NCBI GenBank assembly: GCA_028023455.1
Contig: JAQFVV010006636.1
Span: 184,001-248,000, forward strand
Direction: 5' to 3'
DNA length: 64,000 nucleotides
Origin: Epiperipatus broadwayi
Lineage: Eukaryota > Onychophora > Udeonychophora > Euonychophora > Peripatidae
The position numbers and the translations under genes are program-made. Below are positions 61,182 to 64,000 of this stretch, one piece after another (position 1 is the stretch's first letter; each line of letters starts with the position of its first letter). The notes beneath the pieces were generated by a model, which saw only the letters and a program-made list of their open reading frames with translations, had not been told where the DNA came from and made no database searches.

Positions 61182-61225
<44 letters not shown>
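61182..61225. repeat. (TA)n array
   Basis: TA run at the right border of the giant palindrome. Confidence 0.95.
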
Positions 61226-61226
<1 letters not shown>

Positions 61227-62060
61227 CACACATCTAGAAAAATCTGAAACTCACTTATCTGTAAATCAGAGAATATATTATCAATATATTTTTACCTTTC
61301 AAATCCTGTTAACATTCTTAAAAGTTTTAACTGTAAATTAGATCTTAGCATTGTTTGAACTTCTTATAATCAATCAAGAATGTGTTAGTCAAATTTATTC
61401 TTTGCTGTATATTAAAACAATTCAATTGTTGGTTAAAAAAAAAATTGAAAGTAAATTTTTTAAATTAAATTTTAATTAAAACTTTTGAAAGTTTTCGTGG
61501 ATTTTTCTACAGAAGCACTCGTTCTGTTCAATACATGGATGCTTCATCCCTGGTCAGCATATATATATAGCTTCATTATATGCAATTTAAAAATTGGAAA
61601 TTTACAAAACTGTTTGTTTTTAATTTTGTAACCTAAAATGGTGATTATTTTAACATAATCTGCATTAGTTGTTATAAAATCCATATGATGATTTTTAGAA
61701 ATCTTAATCAGAATCTATTATATGTATATATTGTTAATAATCTGATTTGTCTTATACAGTCCTTTGCCCCCAAAAAATGGTATAGTTAATTTTAAAAATA
61801 AACAATATTTAAGATAATGATATTTGATTTTTGACCAGTAGTCAGCTATGATAATAGAAGTATCTAACCATAAAACAATATAATGGACTATTATTGTGTG
61901 ATCAAAATATAATCTGAACAGCTATGGGATGATTATAAAAGATGTTAAAGGTGATGCTAATATTATTCATTTGTCCATCATTTTTAGGGATAAAAAATTA
62001 ATGCACTGTATTTTTTTTTCTTTAATCTTTTAAAATAAATAAAATGTGCTAGTTTATTTT
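61226..62060. other. AT-rich DNA, nothing recognised
   Basis: No gene or shared repeat. Confidence 0.4.
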
Positions 62061-62452
62061 TGTAATTAAAGAGGATTTCAAGACAGACTTTCAAGCTTTC
62101 TTTAGATACCCACTCCATATTATATAACCGATACACATGACCACACACATGTGAAAAAAATAAATGATCTCCAATATATGTATTTTGAACTGAACTCGCA
62201 TTTAGAAATAGGTTCAGATCATTGTCTCCCACACATATATAATCAGTGCTCAGTTTATATTAAGAGGGCAAATCTTTGAATTTTATTGGGCAGACTTCAA
62301 TCTTCTCTAACCTTCAACTCTTCCAAACATTCATACCATTGAAAATCTTTTTATATGTGTGTGATTGTGTGGGCATGTGTATTAGTTATATAAGATGGAG
62401 TGGATAGGTGAAGAAATCTTGAAAGTCTGTGTTCAAATCCCCTCTAATTACA
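62061..62452. repeat. Foldback family A, asymmetric copy
   Basis: Left end TGTAATTAAAGAGGATTT, right end AAATCCCCTCTAATTACA. The left arm runs in to CATTGAAAATC; the right arm keeps only the outer 100 bases. Confidence 0.88.
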
Positions 62453-62771
62453 TCTTAAAGTTCAGTATTTACAATATACTAATATTGATTATTTATAGTT
62501 TATTTTTGGTATATAAAAAGTAATTATTGTAGCATTTATAATTAACAAGTATAAGTGCACTGTGTTCAACTTTAGAAAATTAATAAATATGTAATAATAT
62601 TGAATAATATTAATTAGCATCATCAAAAAAAATTAAATCTTTCAAACAGCAAACTTTGATAATATTGTTTCTGGAAAAAACATATGACAAGCAAAAATTG
62701 ATTAATTTTTTATGCTTAAAATATATTTAACGTCTATAGATAGTGAGATTAATTTAATGTCATTCAATATT

Positions 62772-62776
62772 ACACG

Positions 62777-62810
<34 letters not shown>

Positions 62811-62811
62811 A
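62772..62811. repeat. (CA)n(TA)n microsatellite
   Basis: CA run passing into TA. Confidence 0.95.
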
Positions 62812-62993
62812 TACTTTGATATATGAAAAACACTATAACAGAAAACAAAATTAATTCAATAGACCCAGTGTATTCTTGATCCTTAGATTCTGTAATAATT
62901 TATGAGACCCATTTGTTTTAATTTGGAAGCTATTGGCTCTTAAATTCTGTATGTTCATTTTATGTAATAAACCAAGTCTTTAATTTTTTTTCC

Positions 62994-63127
62994 AAGAGTA
63001 AACTTGTGGTTTTAAGACCTGTAGAGGTCCCTACTATCGCATTTTATACGCATGTGATTGAGGCTACAGCCTTAATGAATATTATTTACGTAATGAATGT
63101 GCGTTTAAATAAATTTATAATTACAAT
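62994..63127 (+). repeat. Second copy of the 46.5-kb repeat
   Basis: Shares CTTGTGGTT, CTGTAGAGGTC, TCGCATTTT, ACGTAAT.AATGTGCGTT and AAATAAATTTATAATTACAA with 46528-46671. The 16-bp inverted ends of that copy are not intact here. Confidence 0.75.
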
Positions 63128-63520
63128 TTTTCATAATGTACAAGAAAGCTTAGACTGATTTAACAAAAGTATATCTTTTATAACCATGAAAAGGATTATG
63201 AACATGGCTTGACCCTGGCATTGTTAAGGAATGATAGATAACGAGAAATCAAAAAGGCTTGATTTATTCACAAAATGAACATATTATGAATCAAAGAGCC
63301 AATAGAATTCAAGAATCAGGAAAAAAATGAATCCACCTATTCTTTAAGCTTTTGATATGTGTAAGCTTTCTAATTGCTTTTATTTATCGAAATTCAGAGT
63401 TAATTTAACATACTAGCTAGATGTAAATAAGTCATTATTAAAATTATTAAACTAGTAATCATTTATGGAAGGCTAGAGATGGCATCTCACTATTAGCACC
63501 TTGTTTTAATAATCTAACAG

Positions 63521-63606
63521 GTTTTTTTTTATGTGTTATAACATGCTAATCCAAGACAACTCTTTGTAAGGCTGCTGTGCTGACCACTCGACCACCAATA
63601 CTTGAC
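63521..63606 (-). mobile_element. tRNA-derived SINE C with target-site duplication
   Basis: The minus strand reads AAGTATTGGTGGTCGAGTGG, an anticodon-like arm with loop CTTACAA, a worn B box, then GTTATAACACAT and poly-A. TAATCTAACAG stands on both sides (63510-63520 and 63607-63617). Confidence 0.88.
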
Positions 63607-63900
63607 TAATCTAACAGAATTTAATAATTATTATAAACATACATTTAGCATAGCTTTATGTATATATAATTAAAGGAAAAAATCATTTTCCTTTAGGCTA
63701 TAAATAAATAGCACTCAGTACGTTTATCAAGGATCAAAGATTTATTCTTTAAGCTCTTAATATTTATAAGCTTTTCTTTCCCAGCTCTGATGAAAATTCA
63801 GAGTAAATTTAATATACAAACCAGATAAAAAGATGGCATTAATAATTATTCAGGTGATATATAACATAACAAAATCTTGAAATTAATTTTATAATTTACA

Positions 63901-64000
63901 ATATCATCATCATCATTTTCAACCATTATCAATCCACTGCAGGATGAGGGTCTCTCCAAGTTCAATCCGTCTTCTCTGATCTCTAGCCTCTCCTCTCCAC
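63901..64000 (-). pseudogene. RTE LINE 3' end, cut by window edge
   Basis: Minus strand: GGCTAGAGATCAGAGAAGAC, then TCCTGCAGTGGATTGATAAT, then GATGATGATGAT. This is the same 3' end as at 7380-7492 and 45958-46120. The element continues beyond the window. Confidence 0.85.

Larger units (their letters stand above)
57719..61182. mobile_element. 3.46-kb palindrome, arms ~1.7 kb, LTR-like
   Basis: The left arm (57719-59441) and right arm (59494-61182) are inverse copies along their whole length, with small indels and a modest number of substitutions. The outer ends TGATATAGGTACATATAA and its mirror meet TA arrays on both sides. Each arm, read inwards, contains GGTATAAATA (58299 on the left, about 60593 on the right), a TATA-like promoter box, then the block ATGCAG.TTTGAGAAGATCTT or a close variant, and CCAGCCGGCTGG. 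Each ends GGTTCA at the centre. Gag, pol and transposase are all absent. Arms that end in CA just before a PBS-like loop suggest two LTRs joined tail to tail. Confidence 0.85.

Overview
This window is strongly AT-rich eukaryotic DNA, very probably from an invertebrate animal. I infer this from the mix of repeats: several clades of non-LTR retrotransposon with APE endonuclease, Penelope-like elements (PLEs) with a GIY-YIG domain, a ZBED-type hAT transposon, tRNA-derived SINEs with poly-A tails and target-site duplications, and abundant (TA)n, (CA)n and (TTA)n arrays. The phylum cannot be fixed from the sequence; a cnidarian, mollusc or flatworm would all fit. I found no convincing host protein-coding exon, rRNA, CRISPR array or bacterial-style operon. 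Almost every open frame that can be recognised belongs to a decayed mobile element.

Layout. 1-4.7 kb: AT-rich DNA with one arm of foldback family A and a CA/TA microsatellite. 4.7-7.5 kb: the best preserved LINE (RTE type, plus strand). 9.87-11.29 kb: a non-autonomous DNA transposon with terminal inverted repeats (TIRs), followed by an inverted RTE endonuclease fragment. 12.3-13.1 kb: a PLE with RT tail and GIY-YIG. 15.8-20 kb: foldback families D and A. 20.4-21 kb: a tRNA-derived SINE and a possible PLE tail. 22.4-25.9 kb: a tRNA-Gly-like SINE, a 0.6-kb tandem duplication, a LINE 3' end and a 125-bp satellite. 26.3-27.6 kb: an inverted LINE of the same family. 27.7-31.8 kb: SINEs, a 158-bp direct repeat, family A and a hAT element with an 8-bp target duplication. 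32-36 kb: nested foldbacks, a PLE remnant and tandem family A copies. 36.2-38.8 kb: a minus-strand LINE split by a second LINE. 39.5-40.1 kb: a near-perfect palindrome. 41-48.5 kb: SINEs and families D and A. 48.7-50.1 kb: a possible solo LTR. 51.6-52.8 kb: a direct-plus-inverted repeat block and a LINE C-terminus with a zinc knuckle. 54-57.7 kb: long TA arrays, a 39-bp coding-like minisatellite and a foldback. 57.7-61.2 kb: a giant palindrome. 61.2-64 kb: family A, a SINE and a LINE 3' end.

The theme is inverted repetition. At least four unrelated families (A, D, G and the giant palindrome) have both halves of the unit inverted about a short centre, so their transcripts would fold into long double-stranded RNA. 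The strongest single observation is the 3.46-kb palindrome at 57719-61182. Its arms look LTR-like, each with a TATA box, and its 52-nt loop is the 3' half of a tRNA-Lys(CTT), including a CCA end, in the position and orientation of a retroelement primer-binding site.
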